From: Sthenelais limicola
Lineage: Eukaryota > Annelida > Polychaeta > Phyllodocida > Sigalionidae
NCBI GenBank assembly: GCA_942159475.1
Contig: OW804096.1
Coordinates: 36,207,744-36,271,743 of the forward strand
Reading direction: 5' to 3'
Length of the DNA stretch: 64,000 bases
Program-made: the position numbers and the translations under genes
Notes under the pieces: model-generated
Told to the model about the DNA's origin: nothing
The model's input: the letters and a program-made list of their open reading frames with translations, nothing else
The model's database searches: none
Shown here: piece after piece, positions 22,090-31,209 of the stretch
Position numbering within the stretch: position 1 is the stretch's first letter
Layout of the letters: each line of letters begins with the position of its first letter

Positions 22090-22740
22090 AGTCATAAAAG
22101 GTACCCATGTACCTATTTAACCTTTGAGAGTATAACGGATTGTATATTTTTATACTATATTGATATACCGTTGGTGGTGCACACCAAATGTACTCATGTA
22201 CCTATGTAGCCATAAACCTTTGAGAGTATAACGGATTGTATATTTTTATATATACTAGTAAGACGTCAAATGTACTCATGTACCTATTTAGTGTAACCTT
22301 TGAGAGTATAACGGATTGTATATTTTTATATATACTAGTAAGACGTCAAATGTACTCATGTACCTATTTAGTGTAACCTTTGAGAGTATAACGGATTGTA
22401 TATTTTTATATATACTAGTAAGACGTCAAATGTACTCATGTACCTATGTAGTTAGATATCGCTATGTAGTCATAAACCTTTGAGAGTATAACGGATTGTA
22501 TATTTTTATATATACTAGTAAGACGTCAAATGTACTCATGTACCTCATGTTGTAGTCATAAACCTTTTAACTTGTGATTTGGTGTACTCATGTACCTCAA
22601 CACCAAATGTACCCATGTACCTATTTAGTGTAACCTTTGAGAGTATACTATATTGATATTTTTAATGTACTCATGTACCTTATGTTGTAGTCATAAACCT
22701 TTTTATAATACCATAATGGTACTTATGTACCTCATGTTGT
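22090..22740. repeat. Array of 80-bp repeats with GTAC inverted half-sites
   Basis: The unit runs from AACCTTTGAGAGTATAACGG, through an AT stretch and ctagtaagacgtc, to tgtactcatgtacctattta (80 bp). The AACCTTTGAGAG landmark occurs at 22119, 22215, 22295, 22375, 22475 and 22632. GTACYCATGTACCT or close variants occur about ten times between 22101 and 22730. The array lies between the 3' ends of two convergent genes, so it is not an ordinary promoter. An enhancer, replication or packaging site, insulator or terminator is possible. Related GTAC motifs occur near 18.67 kb and 34.0 kb. Confidence 0.85.
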
Positions 22741-22751
22741 AAACATTGTAA

Positions 22752-22812
22752 ATAAAACATGTCATATACTAAAGCATAGAAGAAAAACATATATACTTTT
22801 TGAATAAAATTT
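22752..22812. terminator. Back-to-back polyadenylation signals
   Basis: AATAAA on the + strand at about 22752 would serve the 20890 gene. AATAAA on the minus strand at about 22810 would serve the spliced 22836-24123 gene. The two transcripts probably converge here. Confidence 0.55.
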
Positions 22813-22835
22813 TATTAGCCATATCAATTGTACAT

Positions 22836-24123
22836 TTACATTGCCATTTTGTCATAGGAAATATCAAACTCTTTAGACTTTCGTAGCAAACGAATGTATT
22901 TAACACTGTTAAGTAAATTTTTAACAGTTTCCTCAGAAACAACTCCTTTAGCATATATCGATTCATAACCTTTTAAAACCGCCTCAGAAGTAATTTTCAA
23001 ATGAGCCTCTTTACCGTATCGCCATACCAGATCCCATCGCTCGCTTTCAGGATGTAAACATCCAAATGACATATGCTCCTTTTGCGCTCCACATTCATGT
23101 AGACATCCCCAGCAGTGGGCCTGTACAATTTCGTTAAACTTTTTATTTAATATGTAGAGATAGACATCGAGCAAGTTTTTAGCAGATTTGGAGTCAACAT
23201 TGGAATCGACAAACGAATCAGACCCCTCGTCCTCTTCGACCATGTTATTGGACATTGCTCGAAACAGGGAGCCCTTAAATGGATCATACGCCTCGTTCTT
23301 TTTGACCATGTTATTGGAAATTGTTTGACCCTTAAATGGATCAGACGCCTCATCCTGCCAGTCCTTTGCGTTATAACCGACCATGTTATTGCAAATCTTT
23401 CGAAACACGGCTTCCTCAAAGTTCATGGATAAGCCTCTAAAAAACAAAATCAATAAACTGATTATAATAAATGATAACCACCCCATTATTATATGTATAT
23501 GCAATATATGATTTATAACCGTAACATAGTAAGTAATAATTAGTTTTAAGTTTAACTTACCCTAATCTGTGTCCGTTGGAATCCATTCTTGTAAAGCCCA
23601 TATAGCCTTTGCCTTTGAACGCGATGACTGAAACAACCCATTCTCTTAGAGATGTAACAACAATTTCGGTAGGTTTAGAAAGATCAAGTGTCTTTAACTC
23701 ATTTCCATATTGAAAACTGGCCTCCATTACATCCTTCGGTATGAATACAGTTCTGCGATACGATCCCAAGTTTTTTATAAACTTGACACAGTTGTCAAAC
23801 TTTTCCATTCTAAAGTATTTTGTAAGCTGGAACTCTCCGATAGATCCTGCCATGGTGAAGAATTTTGGGTGTATGATGCTCTGATAGACCGACCAGAGGG
23901 TTTTGCAGGAGGTTTTAGACACAATAACTTGGGGTAAATAGCCCTGGGGAAAAGTAAAGTATGCGTTTAAATGGAAAGACCCTAGGAAAGGAACATGTTG
24001 AAGCACGTTTTGGCATTTTTGATCCTTAGAATTTAAATGACTGGCACAATAGGTGTACAATTTAAATAAAGCGTGTGAAAATGCGGCGGTAGACATCAAA
24101 AAAGAATGTTTTGATTGAGTCAT
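22836..24123 (-). CDS. Spliced protein with Cys/His cluster (about 387 aa, two exons)
   Basis: Exon 1 is 24123-23561, intron 23560-23437 (124 bp, GTAAGT...TTTTTTAG), exon 2 is 23436-22836; the frame is kept. Function not recognised. Exon 1 encodes a globular region of about 187 residues. Exon 2 begins with three imperfect repeats sharing NNMV and DPFKG, followed by an acidic linker. Then comes AHCWGCLHECGAQKEH with a later GCLHP, a Cys/His cluster that probably binds zinc, and a helical C-terminus. I looked here for the adenain-type protease expected in a Polinton, but no convincing His-Asp-Cys arrangement is visible. It is divergent from the polymerase unit, with only about 54 bp between start codons, which implies a shared bidirectional promoter. 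Confidence 0.65.
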
Positions 24124-24177
24124 TTTACGTTAAATAAAGGTTTACCGTGTGATTTCAATTTATTCATTTTGGTGAGA
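24124..24177. promoter_or_regulatory. Compact bidirectional promoter region
   Basis: Only 54 bp separate the ATG of the minus-strand gene (24123) from the + strand ATG at 24178. TAAATAAAG and similar AT-rich strings are present. Initiation for one or both genes may lie within the other's leader (inference). Confidence 0.4.
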
Positions 24178-24756
24178 ATGGCTGACAAGGAAAGACTCGA
24201 TAAACTGTTGGAGAAAATTTCATCTTCTAGCTGGACAGAGGAAGATGCTAAAAACTTATCGACAGCTGACGCTTTACTATTGTTGGAATTTTTTGGGTTT
24301 CCACTTCAAGATTTTACACTGGAGGAAAATGAAATTCGGGATTTAACTGCCGCAATACTTTTAGATGGAATAGACAATGAGGTACCACCCACACCACTTT
24401 CAAAAAGGAAAAAATCTAGAGAACCCAAAGATGTGGAATCAAAAATAAAAAGAAAAAGGGTATTGGCCCCGCCACAAGCCCCGGAGAAGGATGACCGGCA
24501 CCGACCGTTCAGCCCTCAACCCGGCCCCAGTGGACTTCAGGACACGCCGCCTAGTCCTCAACCCGGCCCCAGCGGCCTCCAGGAGACATGGCAAGACGCT
24601 AGCGGCATGCAGGGGAATGTGCACGGTAAGCGGCCGACCCTTGACGACACGCCGCACGGTCTCACCGGTAATGATCAAGAGCAAAAGCAACAGCAAAAGA
24701 AGGTAGAAAAGAAAAGTCCTTACACGTTAAAGTTAAAAGGAGTTAGACAATTTTAA
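24178..24756 (+). CDS. ORF upstream of and in frame with the DNA polymerase (192 aa)
   Basis: Starts at the ATG at 24178 (MADKERLDK). An N-terminal helical, leucine-rich stretch of about 60 residues is followed by a basic patch (SKRKKSR, KIKRKR; possible nuclear signal). Two copies of SPQPGPSGLQ come next, then a Gln/Lys-rich end. It stops at TAA (24754-24756). The polymerase frame continues in the same frame directly after this stop with no other stop before the Met at 24850. In related elements the DNA just before that Met is normally coding. This ORF is therefore either the N-terminal part of the polymerase cut off by a nonsense codon, or a separate short protein. See findings. Confidence 0.6.
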   Translation: MADKERLDKLLEKISSSSWTEEDAKNLSTADALLLLEFFGFPLQDFTLEENEIRDLTAAILLDGIDNEVPPTPLSKRKKSREPKDVESKIKRKRVLAPPQAPEKDDRHRPFSPQPGPSGLQDTPPSPQPGPSGLQETWQDASGMQGNVHGKRPTLDDTPHGLTGNDQEQKQQQKKVEKKSPYTLKLKGVRQF

Positions 24757-24849
24757 AAAAACCAGGCAGTTGATACAACTTATCAAATTTCATTTAACAA
24801 TGAGTGGCAGGGACAGAGTATTAGTGCTTTACATCATGAACTGTTACTA

Positions 24850-27800
24850 ATGTTTCAAAATGTATTGGATGAAACGACTCGTGACATGATGCCAGACGAT
24901 TTGGGGAGAGTTGTAATTCATCACCAGGGTCTATTAAATCCTATTGTTGTACCTTTAATGAAACTTAGCGAATTAACGCCTCAAAAAATCATGCAACGTA
25001 TTATGGATGTGCTAAACAGCAATGAGGGATTAAACATTGATGAATTGTTTACAATTAGTATAGGTTTAATCCGTCTTCCTCGTGGCGGAGCTAGATTCTT
25101 TTTAAACTGTCTTTTTGGTACTGACAATGATTTGAAAAGAAAACAAAGTTTGATTACAATTGTTAATCAGGATTTTATGTGCATGGCGCGTTCAATCGCT
25201 GTTAGCTGGGCAAAGTATAATATGGTCAGCAATGAAGAGTTTGTAAATTTAGTACGGACACACGGTATTGAGAACCTGGCTGTGATTGACAAAATTATGA
25301 GGGTGCAAAAAGTACCATTATGGTATTATAACAAAGTTTGTGACAAGTCCAGGTCAAATCAGAAACAGTTAGCAGTAGCCATTTCTAATTTAGCCGGTGT
25401 TTCCATTAATGTTCCATCCTCCCTTGCAGATATACCTTTATTTGAACAATGTTTAAATATGGATATAGCTGTTATTGGCGCCGGTGTGGGAAATAAGTTT
25501 ATAAGAGTTCCACCACAAAATGGAAAAACCAATAAAGTCCTGTTTTTGTATTATATAGATGGTCAAAATGAGAATGAACTGGGACATTTCCATGCCATCA
25601 GTTCGATTTCAGGGTTTTTTAATGTGAGTTACTTTTGTGAAACTTGTTTAAAACCCTTTTCCAGTAAGAAAAAACACAACTGTTATACTTATTGCGTTGT
25701 ATGTAAAAGCAAAGATTGTCGTGTACAAAATGAAAAGCAATGTTCTGTTTGTAACATGGTATGTCGCAATGATGAATGCTATGCAAGACATCAGACTAAA
25801 AAAATGAGAAAGAGACCAAAACAAAATCTTTCAGAATGTGACATGTTTTGGAAGTGTCAACGATGTACAAAAGTAGTGGACAAAACAAAACGGTCAGTAC
25901 ATCTTCATAAATGTGGTGAGTGGTTTTGTAGAACTTGCAAGCAATACACAATAGGCCAGCATTTTTGCTACCACAGAGCTCTGAAATCGAACAATGATGG
26001 CATATTCAGTTACATATTTTTTGATTTTGAATGTTCCCAAGACACAATGGGTGAGTGTAAGGAAGGCTACAAAACTGGTGATAAATGTTGTGACAATGGC
26101 TGTTCAAAATGTATGTTATGTTTAAACTGTAAAGACAGGCTATGCGGTACAAAACGTCACATTCCAAATTTTGTTGTGGCTCATACAGTTTGCAACAAGT
26201 GCCAGGACAGTCCAGTTTCGGAAAAATGTACGCATTGTGGAAAAAAGTGTGACCAATGCAAGGATGGTAAATCTTGTAACGAATGTGGTGATAGGGAAAT
26301 TATTTTTTGGGGTGAGGGGACTTGTGAGCAATTTTGTAAATGGGCATTTCATAGGTCCAACAAGAATGCTACGTTATTTGCTCATAACATGAAAGCATAT
26401 GATGGATATTTTTTATTGGAATATTTGATATCCAATGGAATGCGCCCTTCAGGTATCGTTTATAATGGGGCAAAAATTATGACATTTACAGTTCAACACG
26501 GTCTCAATATAAAAGTGCTGGATTCGTTAAATTTTCTACCCATGAAATTAGCATGTCTTCCAAAAGCATTTGGACTGACTGAACTTAAAAAGGGTTATTT
26601 TCCTCACTTTTTCAACACTAGTGAAAACCAAAATTATATCGGTCCCTTACCTGCCCCAGAATTTTATGGAGTAGACTATATGTTTACTCCGGAAAGGAAT
26701 TCTTTTATACAGTGGCATAATGATTTAGTATTTCAAAATTACGTTTTTGATTTTAAAAACGAGATTAAAGAGTATTGTATTTCTGATGTTACTATTCTAA
26801 GAGAGGCATGCATGTCATTTCGAAAACTTGTTTTGGATTGCTGTATTGATCCCACACAGCCATTACCCAATCAAAATAACCAAAATGAAAATGAGGAAAA
26901 AGAAGAGGAAGAACAAGAAGAACAAGAAGAACAAGAACAAGAAGATGAAGGACAAGACGATAACGGACAAGAAAACCCAGTAAAAAAACCAAAAGTTGTA
27001 AATGGGATCGATCCGTTTAAATGTACAACAATTGCCAGTCTTTGTATGTCTATTTTTAACAATAAGTTTCTGGAAGAACGGTACAATGTCACAATTAAAC
27101 ATAAAAATAGTGGTGAATTACAAAATGTACAGGGAAAACAAAAAGGTGGAAAGTTGTATATTTTATTCAATGATGTTTGGACTTGCACCGGTGACATTGA
27201 TTCTACATGGATTGTAAAAAGTAAGCACTTTATTTCTTCCCCAATTGCCCAGATTCCTCCTTCGGGTTACTTTAGCATGTCAGGATATAGTAAAATAGCT
27301 ATAGAATGGCTTGAATGGATGTCTCATTGTACTAAAAAATACATTCAGCACGCTTTAAATGCGGGTGAATTTGTAGTACCAGGTACACGATACAGACTGG
27401 ACGGATATGAGGCTGAAAGTAAAACTTGCTTTTCATTTTTGGGATGTATCTGGCACGGATGTCCAAAATGTTTTAATGATAAAAACACAGAGGTCAAACA
27501 CCCATATACAAATCAAACTATGAGAGAGCTTTTGGCAATAACCATTGAAAGAATGAATCATTTAAAACAGCAGGGTTACAAATATGTTTCTATTTGGGAG
27601 TGTGACTTTAGAGAAAAGATCCGTCAAAATACACAAGGTGTGAATGACTATATTCAAACATTGTCAATTCCTGATAGATTAGACCCTAGGGATTCATTTT
27701 TTGGAGGACGTACAAATGCTAGTAAGCTACATTATAAAATTGGAGAGGAAGAAAAAATCCACTATGTTGATTTTACTTCTTTATACCCGTTTGTCAACAA

Positions 27801-29034
27801 GTATAGTTCATATCCGCTGGGGCATCCTCAAATTATTACAAGCAATTTTAAATCCATGGAGAATTACTTTGGTATTGCTAAGATTGACATTTTACCTCCC
27901 AAAGGACTCTACCACCCGGTGTTACCAACCAGATCCGGAGGTAAATTAAAATTTGCTTTATGTAAATATTGTTCGGAAGGAGAATATCAAAATGAGTGCA
28001 AGTGCTCTGATGATAAAAGAATGCTGACAGGTACATGGTGTACACCCGAAATAAGCAAGGCTGTGGAGAAAGGATATGTTGTGCAAAAAGTATATGAAGT
28101 GTACCATTTTGAGCACACATCTCAATATAACAAACGAGTAAAAAAAGGGGGTCTTCTTTCGGAATACATTGATACATTTCTTAAGCTAAAGCAGCAGGCT
28201 AGTGGTTGGCCATCATGGTGCGTGTCAGACATTCAAAAGGAGGAGTACATAGCTTTGTATGAAAGCAATGAAGGAATATGTCTCGATAAAAACAATATTC
28301 AAAAAAACCCAGGACTAAGAAGTCTGGCCAAGCTTATGTTAAACAGCTTTTGGGGTAAATATGCTCAAAGACTAAATCTGGGCGGTTCAACTCTTGTTAG
28401 TGATTCAGATAATTGTAAATTTTTTGACATTCTTACAGATATCCGAAAGGATGTAACCGATTTCAACATATTATCCCCTAGTGTGATTGGGATAAGATCA
28501 AAATTCAAAACAGACTTTATCCCTTCAGAGGCTAAAACAAATATTTTTATTGCCTCATTCACAACATGTTATGCGCGTTTAAAACTGTATGACGTATTGG
28601 ATACAATAAACCATAATGTATTGTACTATGACACAGATTCCGTAATCTATGTGTCCAAACCACATCATCCAGGTGTTCATGTGGGGGATTATTTGGGGGA
28701 TCTCACGAATGAATTAAATGATGGAGATTACATTGTGGAATTTGTGTCGGCAGGGCCTAAAAACTATGCGTATGTAACACAACATGGTGATACTGTATGT
28801 AAGGTTAGAGGATTTACTTTGAATCATCAAAACTCTGCCATTATTAACTATGAAAATATTAAAGACATTGTAACGGTAAACCCCGATAAAAAACTGACTG
28901 TAAAAAACAATAAGATATGTCGAAACAAGATAAAACATGTTCTTTTTAACCGGGAGGAAAGCAAAATGTACAGAATGGTATACACAAAACGTGTGATTCA
29001 ACCAAATCTAGACACCCTTCCTTATGGTTATTAA
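24850..29034 (+). CDS. polB: Protein-primed family B DNA polymerase (1,394 aa from this Met)
   Basis: Replicates the linear element DNA, by analogy with other Polinton PolB proteins. All motifs are visible. Exonuclease I FDFE is at about residue 394, Exo II HNMKAYDGYF at about 511 and Exo III YCISD at about 641. Polymerase motif A is DFTSLYP (about 973), motif B KLMLNSFWGK (about 1160) and motif C YYDTDS (about 1260). Two Cys-rich zinc-type clusters lie before Exo I (about 263-375) and between Exo I and II (about 402-495). An acidic Glu/Gln tract sits at about 674-712. The frame is open upstream to 24757, just after an in-frame TAA, so 24850 may not be the ancestral start. The catalytic region looks fully functional. 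It is convergent with the capsid gene. Confidence 0.95.
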   Translation: MFQNVLDETTRDMMPDDLGRVVIHHQGLLNPIVVPLMKLSELTPQKIMQRIMDVLNSNEGLNIDELFTISIGLIRLPRGGARFFLNCLFGTDNDLKRKQSLITIVNQDFMCMARSIAVSWAKYNMVSNEEFVNLVRTHGIENLAVIDKIMRVQKVPLWYYNKVCDKSRSNQKQLAVAISNLAGVSINVPSSLADIPLFEQCLNMDIAVIGAGVGNKFIRVPPQNGKTNKVLFLYYIDGQNENELGHFHAISSISGFFNVSYFCETCLKPFSSKKKHNCYTYCVVCKSKDCRVQNEKQCSVCNMVCRNDECYARHQTKKMRKRPKQNLSECDMFWKCQRCTKVVDKTKRSVHLHKCGEWFCRTCKQYTIGQHFCYHRALKSNNDGIFSYIFFDFECSQDTMGECKEGYKTGDKCCDNGCSKCMLCLNCKDRLCGTKRHIPNFVVAHTVCNKCQDSPVSEKCTHCGKKCDQCKDGKSCNECGDREIIFWGEGTCEQFCKWAFHRSNKNATLFAHNMKAYDGYFLLEYLISNGMRPSGIVYNGAKIMTFTVQHGLNIKVLDSLNFLPMKLACLPKAFGLTELKKGYFPHFFNTSENQNYIGPLPAPEFYGVDYMFTPERNSFIQWHNDLVFQNYVFDFKNEIKEYCISDVTILREACMSFRKLVLDCCIDPTQPLPNQNNQNENEEKEEEEQEEQEEQEQEDEGQDDNGQENPVKKPKVVNGIDPFKCTTIASLCMSIFNNKFLEERYNVTIKHKNSGELQNVQGKQKGGKLYILFNDVWTCTGDIDSTWIVKSKHFISSPIAQIPPSGYFSMSGYSKIAIEWLEWMSHCTKKYIQHALNAGEFVVPGTRYRLDGYEAESKTCFSFLGCIWHGCPKCFNDKNTEVKHPYTNQTMRELLAITIERMNHLKQQGYKYVSIWECDFREKIRQNTQGVNDYIQTLSIPDRLDPRDSFFGGRTNASKLHYKIGEEEKIHYVDFTSLYPFVNKYSSYPLGHPQIITSNFKSMENYFGIAKIDILPPKGLYHPVLPTRSGGKLKFALCKYCSEGEYQNECKCSDDKRMLTGTWCTPEISKAVEKGYVVQKVYEVYHFEHTSQYNKRVKKGGLLSEYIDTFLKLKQQASGWPSWCVSDIQKEEYIALYESNEGICLDKNNIQKNPGLRSLAKLMLNSFWGKYAQRLNLGGSTLVSDSDNCKFFDILTDIRKDVTDFNILSPSVIGIRSKFKTDFIPSEAKTNIFIASFTTCYARLKLYDVLDTINHNVLYYDTDSVIYVSKPHHPGVHVGDYLGDLTNELNDGDYIVEFVSAGPKNYAYVTQHGDTVCKVRGFTLNHQNSAIINYENIKDIVTVNPDKKLTVKNNKICRNKIKHVLFNREESKMYRMVYTKRVIQPNLDTLPYGY

Positions 29035-29039
29035 TAGTA

Positions 29040-29148
29040 ATTGTATTAATGTAAAACAATAAAAACGAGTAACACAATATAATTCTATTCTACTTTTTTT
29101 ATTCATTTTTCGTTCTAGTACAACTTATTTATTTTACAATATTGTCAC
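29040..29148. terminator. Convergent 3' ends of polB and capsid gene
   Basis: AATAAA on + at about 29057 follows the polymerase stop. AATAAA on the minus strand at about 29100 follows the capsid stop. This suggests both transcripts end in this 115-bp gap. Confidence 0.6.
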
Positions 29149-30459
29149 TTAGTTAATCTTTACATTTCTAGCTTCATCCAGTTCCAGCAAACCGGGAAAG
29201 TTGGCATATACAATTAATGTGGCTGGTTCGCTAAGCGCTTCACTAAATTTAATTTCAAATCTTGTATGACCTTGCTTTAAAACATTACCATACGGTTCAC
29301 AAGCATTTTGACAAACATCAAAAACGTACAAACAGTTTCCTTTAGGATATTCATCTCTCTCAATATAGTTGCCTCTATTCGACATTACATCCCCTCCAAA
29401 TAGGGTCAAGTACGCTGATGTGTAATTACCGGTCTTATAATTTGGCAAAAGGGGTTCTGAAGGTGTTGATTTCCCATCAATATAAAGTGCCACAAAGTTT
29501 GTATTAAAGTGCTGAAAATCAAAGGGATTGCTTCTATAATCTCCCATGTATGCCTTGGTACTAACGAGTCCACAAATCAAGCGGTTAGGGACTGTACCGT
29601 TATACAAATTTTCCAATGTTATTCCAAACTGTCCTTTTGGAATTCCATAAGCCTTAACATCGGTTCTTTCGTAATAGTAAAGGGCGGGTCCAGATTTAAG
29701 AGTGTTTGCGTGTGCAAGAACAATCTCTGGCCCCACATCTACCATACAAACCTTAAGCAAGGCTTCTTTAATTTCAATTTTATACTTTGTTGAAGTACTA
29801 TTGCTCATTAGTTTAAATTCAGGGGAGCTCGGCCAAAATTTAAACCCTATCTGTACACCATTAAGTATATATCTGTTTTGTTGGCAAATGTCAATGTATA
29901 CAGGGCCCTCCATGTCCACTTCTTGGCTCTTTGCAGTAAGTTGTGCTCTCTCGACAAGGCCTTCATTCCCTCCGCTGGCAGTTGGATTACTGTCATTTGG
30001 TGATCCTTTATCTTTAATAAACAGCTGGGATCCTAAATGGGTTTCTTTGGCATCATATCCGTATCCTAAAAGTGTTTCTATATACGATTTATAAGGGTAT
30101 CGGCTTGCAACTTCCGGGGAAACCGTCTGTTGTTGGATGCTCACATCTACCTGCTGCCACATTGCCTGTAAAAATTGATTAACGGGTCCCACCTTGGAAG
30201 CATCAGGCACAGGTTTTCCATCTCCGGCAACATATGAGGGTAAATCGGTACCTGTGGATGTTGTTATTTTAAATTTTACCTTAAGTTTGGTATTTTTCAT
30301 GTCAATATATCTCATACTGTTTGCGGGAATTAAAAATTCCAAAGCGCCATCGGAAACTAATTGTCCCACAGGTCTGTATTGTACCCATTCAATATTATTA
30401 ATACCTTTGTCTGTCAAAGGCTTATAAAATAAAGCGAGCTTGGAATTATGTCCAGACAT
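29149..30459 (-). CDS. Major capsid protein, Polinton hexon type (436 aa)
   Basis: Predicted double jelly-roll capsid protein. It belongs to the family often labelled F54H12.2-like in animal genome annotation, and the length is typical. Recognisable features: an N-terminal segment around EFLIPANSMRYIDM, a central beta-rich region, and a conserved C-terminal stretch with NPFDFQHFNTNFVALYIDG, then YLTLFGG, CLYVFDV and TRFEIKFSEAL, ending LIVYANFPGLLELD. It is the last gene of the minus-strand morphogenesis block. The upstream core-protein stop is separated from this ATG by a single base (TAACATG). No break or frameshift is seen. Confidence 0.9.
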   Translation of the reverse strand: MSGHNSKLALFYKPLTDKGINNIEWVQYRPVGQLVSDGALEFLIPANSMRYIDMKNTKLKVKFKITTSTGTDLPSYVAGDGKPVPDASKVGPVNQFLQAMWQQVDVSIQQQTVSPEVASRYPYKSYIETLLGYGYDAKETHLGSQLFIKDKGSPNDSNPTASGGNEGLVERAQLTAKSQEVDMEGPVYIDICQQNRYILNGVQIGFKFWPSSPEFKLMSNSTSTKYKIEIKEALLKVCMVDVGPEIVLAHANTLKSGPALYYYERTDVKAYGIPKGQFGITLENLYNGTVPNRLICGLVSTKAYMGDYRSNPFDFQHFNTNFVALYIDGKSTPSEPLLPNYKTGNYTSAYLTLFGGDVMSNRGNYIERDEYPKGNCLYVFDVCQNACEPYGNVLKQGHTRFEIKFSEALSEPATLIVYANFPGLLELDEARNVKIN

Positions 30460-30460
30460 G

Positions 30461-30805
30461 TTACCAGGTTGATAACTTTTTCACGGGTGCTTTCTTGGTC
30501 TTCTTCCTCCCTGCTGTCTTTGTAGACTGACTCTTTTTCTTTTTGGGTGTACGTTTTATACCTTTTAAAGGAGAGGAACGTGTCCTTTTTTTACGTCGAG
30601 AGCCTGTACTAGTGGTAGTCTTTTTGGTGGGTCTTTTCTTTATCATTTTCTTCGCTCTGTTAACGGCTTGCTGGGTACGGCTAATAATGTTAAGCTTGAC
30701 ATTTCTTGAGGGGGTTGTATTAAGTCTCCAGTTTCCATTCCCATCAGGATATCCTTTTCCTTCCATCATATCTTTAAAATGTGTAGTCCAAATATTCCCA
30801 CTCAT
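30461..30805 (-). CDS. Basic core-protein-like (pX/pVII type), 114 aa
   Basis: Very Lys/Arg-rich C-terminal two thirds (KKRPTKK, SRRKKRTR, RTPKKKK, GRKKTKK), as expected for a DNA-condensing virion core protein. The N-terminus is neutral (MSGNIWTTHF). The start is set at the ATG at 30805, because the open frame further upstream lacks ATG and overlaps the penton gene. The penton stop and this start overlap as ATGA. Function is inferred from composition and position between penton and capsid genes; sequence similarity to a named family cannot be claimed. Confidence 0.7.
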   Translation of the reverse strand: MSGNIWTTHFKDMMEGKGYPDGNGNWRLNTTPSRNVKLNIISRTQQAVNRAKKMIKKRPTKKTTTSTGSRRKKRTRSSPLKGIKRTPKKKKSQSTKTAGRKKTKKAPVKKLSTW

Positions 30806-31209
30806 ATTTCCTTTTGGAGGTGAAGTGTACACGTTGTGTTCTCAGTACCTAATGAAACAGGATTCATTTCGGAATCCGTTATATAGATAGATATGTAGTG
30901 GATATAAGGGTTCTTGATACGGGGGCAAACATACGAATCAAAGTTTTTTACCATAAGTCCTTCTTCCCCAGGAATGTATTTTAATATGGGATGATATCCA
31001 TTTCTTACGTATGAATCTTCTACAATGTCGCACATAATGTACAAGTCTTTTTTGGATTTTGTTTCGCATTTTAAATCTCTGAGGGCACATGTCCAGCTTT
31101 GTCCTAGCCGTATTGCTTGTGGTAAACGTACAGTAAATTGTGATGATGTGTTGTCTGGAAAATACAGCGCTGAATCGGTATTGCACAGATATAAATAAAT
31201 ATCTTTCAT
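30802..31209 (-). CDS. Penton / minor capsid protein (135 aa)
   Basis: Predicted single jelly-roll vertex protein. The N-terminus has the family pattern with FPDNTSSQFTVRLPQ, then a Trp-containing strand SWTCALRDLKC. The C-terminus has ISIYITDSEMNPVS followed by a short strand CTLHL. It is short but appears complete. It overlaps the integrase stop by ATGA at its start and the core-protein start by ATGA at its end. Confidence 0.8.
   Translation of the reverse strand: MKDIYLYLCNTDSALYFPDNTSSQFTVRLPQAIRLGQSWTCALRDLKCETKSKKDLYIMCDIVEDSYVRNGYHPILKYIPGEEGLMVKNFDSYVCPRIKNPYIHYISIYITDSEMNPVSLGTENTTCTLHLQKEI

Noticed and set aside
24750..24765. Programmed frameshift at A AAA AAC
   Set aside because: The frames before and after the stop are the same, so a frameshift would not connect them; read-through or a point change fits better.
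26792..27197. Minus-strand frames rich in Leu/Val/Phe/Ser
   Set aside because: Complement of the acidic Glu/Gln tract of PolB.
29509..30890. Plus-strand frames opposite the capsid and core genes
   Set aside because: Shadows of well-supported minus-strand genes.
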